NCBI GenBank assembly: GCA_937958345.1
Contig: CALGNW010000072.1
Location: forward strand, 1 to 5,474
From: an uncultured Neomegalonema sp.
Lineage (GTDB): Bacteria; Pseudomonadota; Alphaproteobacteria; Rhodobacterales; Rhodobacteraceae
Length of the DNA stretch: 5,474 nucleotides
Reading direction: 5' to 3'
Part shown: piece by piece, positions 4,854 through 5,474 of the stretch
How the letters are laid out: every line of letters starts with the position of its first letter
Numbering within the stretch: position 1 is the first letter of the stretch
Program-made: the position numbers and the translations under genes
Notes under the pieces: model-generated
Told to the model about the DNA's origin: nothing
The model's database searches: none
What the model saw: the letters and a program-made list of their open reading frames with translations, nothing else

Positions 4854-5463
4854 GGACGCTTGCGCGCGGCCCCAACCGCCTTTGCCTCCCGCCCGTAATC
4901 GGGAGGGAGGTTAATTTTCTTCGACATTTCCCCAAGTGCATCAGGTCCGCAAGTGCATCAGGCGGACGCTCGGCACGCGGCGCGCGCACGGCTTGCCCGA
5001 TGATCCGCGCCGCCGCGGCCCGCATCGTGACCGCCGCCCGACGGGGCGACCGCCGCGCATCGCACCGTGGCCAAACGCGCCGGTTCGCATGGTTCCACAC
5101 CAACCGCCGCGCTTCACGGGGCAGGTTTTCAAGCAAATCACGCAACGCCAGCATCCGGCGGGACAAGGCCGCAACGGTCGGAACGCTCTCGGCATCACGC
5201 ACCGAAGATGGCGCAGGCAACGCGCCGAGAATAGCCCGCGCATTACCGCCCTGCTCGCGAACCAGCGTATAAAGCAAATACTGCGCGGCAAGCTCTGCGC
5301 GGACAACGAGGCTGTCGAGATAACGGCAAAGCTCTCGCGGCAAGGGCAAAACAAACGCCTCACGGGACACAAACCCGGCCAGAAAGAACCACCCCGCCAA
5401 AAGGCGAAGCAGCGCAAGCCGCCGCGTTTCAACTGCCCATTCCACGTTCATCTCGTCCGTCAC
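4723..5463 (-). CDS. Unknown protein with an N-terminal hydrophobic segment; 3' end doubtful
   Basis: I do not recognise this family. The frame has 246 codons from a GTG at 5463. An ATG four codons later (5451) is an alternative start, and the frame is open to the window edge, so the true start may lie outside. Residues 17-42 are hydrophobic (RLLAGWFFLAGFVSREAFVLPL). Next come helical-looking segments rich in Leu, Ala and Arg (LCRYLDSLVVRAELAAQYLL, 45-64; VAALSRRMLALRDLLENL, 97-114), then a very basic stretch (about 119-166) and DALADLMHLGK. This part looks like genuine, possibly membrane-associated protein. From about residue 180 the frame runs through the HNH terminator, and residues 204-246 are antisense to the HNH gene, with low-complexity composition. 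The natural stop may have been lost or displaced by the 17-bp duplication. Treat the end coordinate as unreliable. Confidence 0.5.
   Translation of the reverse strand: MTDEMNVEWAVETRRLALLRLLAGWFFLAGFVSREAFVLPLPRELCRYLDSLVVRAELAAQYLLYTLVREQGGNARAILGALPAPSSVRDAESVPTVAALSRRMLALRDLLENLPREARRLVWNHANRRVWPRCDARRSPRRAAVTMRAAAARIIGQAVRAPRAERPPDALADLMHLGKCRRKLTSLPITGGRQRRLGPRASVLTPPVQHPSRDSPSSFRAGGSAGISVRHSAASSPLVYRVCGSA
4885..4920 (+). terminator. Terminator after the HNH gene
   Basis: CCTCCCG (4885-4891) pairs perfectly with CGGGAGG (4900-4906) around an eight-base loop. It is followed, after GAGG, by the T-rich run TTAATTTTCTT. The four bases between stem and T run make it a little less than ideal. 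On the minus strand there is no T tract after the stem, so it should act mainly on the HNH transcript. It lies 31 bases after the HNH stop, and also inside the minus-strand open frame. Confidence 0.65.
4934..4967. repeat. Tandem 12-bp repeat with 17-bp period, plus hairpin
   Basis: AAGTGCATCAGG occurs at 4934-4945 and again at 4951-4962, a period of 17 bases. GTCCGC (4945-4950) is also inverted as GCGGAC (4962-4967) around an 11-base loop, so the second repeat sits in a hairpin loop. A 17-base period is not a multiple of three: on the minus strand the two copies are read in different frames (PDAL, then LMHLG). It looks like a small slippage duplication near the 3' end of the minus-strand gene. 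Confidence 0.6.
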
Positions 5464-5474
5464 CTCGTCTTCAA

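Noticed and set aside
4934..4967. Possible CRISPR or iteron array
   Set aside because: There are only two copies, a 12-base unit and a 5-base gap; too short and too few for either.
4941..5432. Minus-strand frame of 163 codons (MKRGGLRCFAFWRGG...)
   Set aside because: It overlaps the unknown minus-strand gene one frame off and is Arg/Cys/Gly-rich. The other frame looks more like real protein.

Overview
The window looks like an alphaproteobacterial chromosome. The coding sequence is GC-rich. The LexA-like DNA-binding domain has the alphaproteobacterial form (LTxRQ..., SFDEIKD.LGL.SKSGI.RL). The neighbouring genes (a YqaA-type DedA protein, DsbB, an EamA transporter, a phospholipase/carboxylesterase and a stand-alone HNH protein) are ordinary housekeeping families in that class. 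I cannot name the species.

Bases 1 to about 1295 look like the edge of an accessory element. In order they hold: the 3' end of a small gene with a hydrophobic C-terminus; a 145-residue protein with a LexA-type winged-helix domain but no LexA protease domain; a diverged, frameshifted copy of the first small gene; an AlpA/excisionase-like helix-turn-helix protein of 80 residues; an intrinsic terminator; and an AT-rich stretch. This stretch abuts the 3' end of a tRNA-Leu(CAA) gene on the minus strand (1296-1381), a classic integration target. No integrase gene lies in the window, so the element is inferred to continue to the left.

From 1530 to 4135 four plus-strand genes form a tightly packed operon: a YqaA/DedA membrane protein, DsbB-like disulfide oxidase, EamA-type transporter, and serine hydrolase. 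Each stop overlaps the next start by 4 to 11 bases. Three of the four products are integral membrane proteins, but I see no shared pathway.

A 121-base gap follows, with two interlocking inverted repeats and a plausible promoter. It leads into an HNH endonuclease family gene (4257-4853), which ends at a hairpin/T-rich terminator. From the right edge a minus-strand reading frame of unknown function converges on it. The first roughly 180 residues look like real protein. The last roughly 43 codons run antisense into the HNH gene and are probably not genuine, or reflect a lost stop near a tandem 17-bp repeat.

I see no CRISPR array, complete insertion sequence, rRNA or replication origin. The most unusual parts are the tRNA-adjacent accessory module, with its duplicated and decayed small gene, and the dyad array ahead of the HNH gene.
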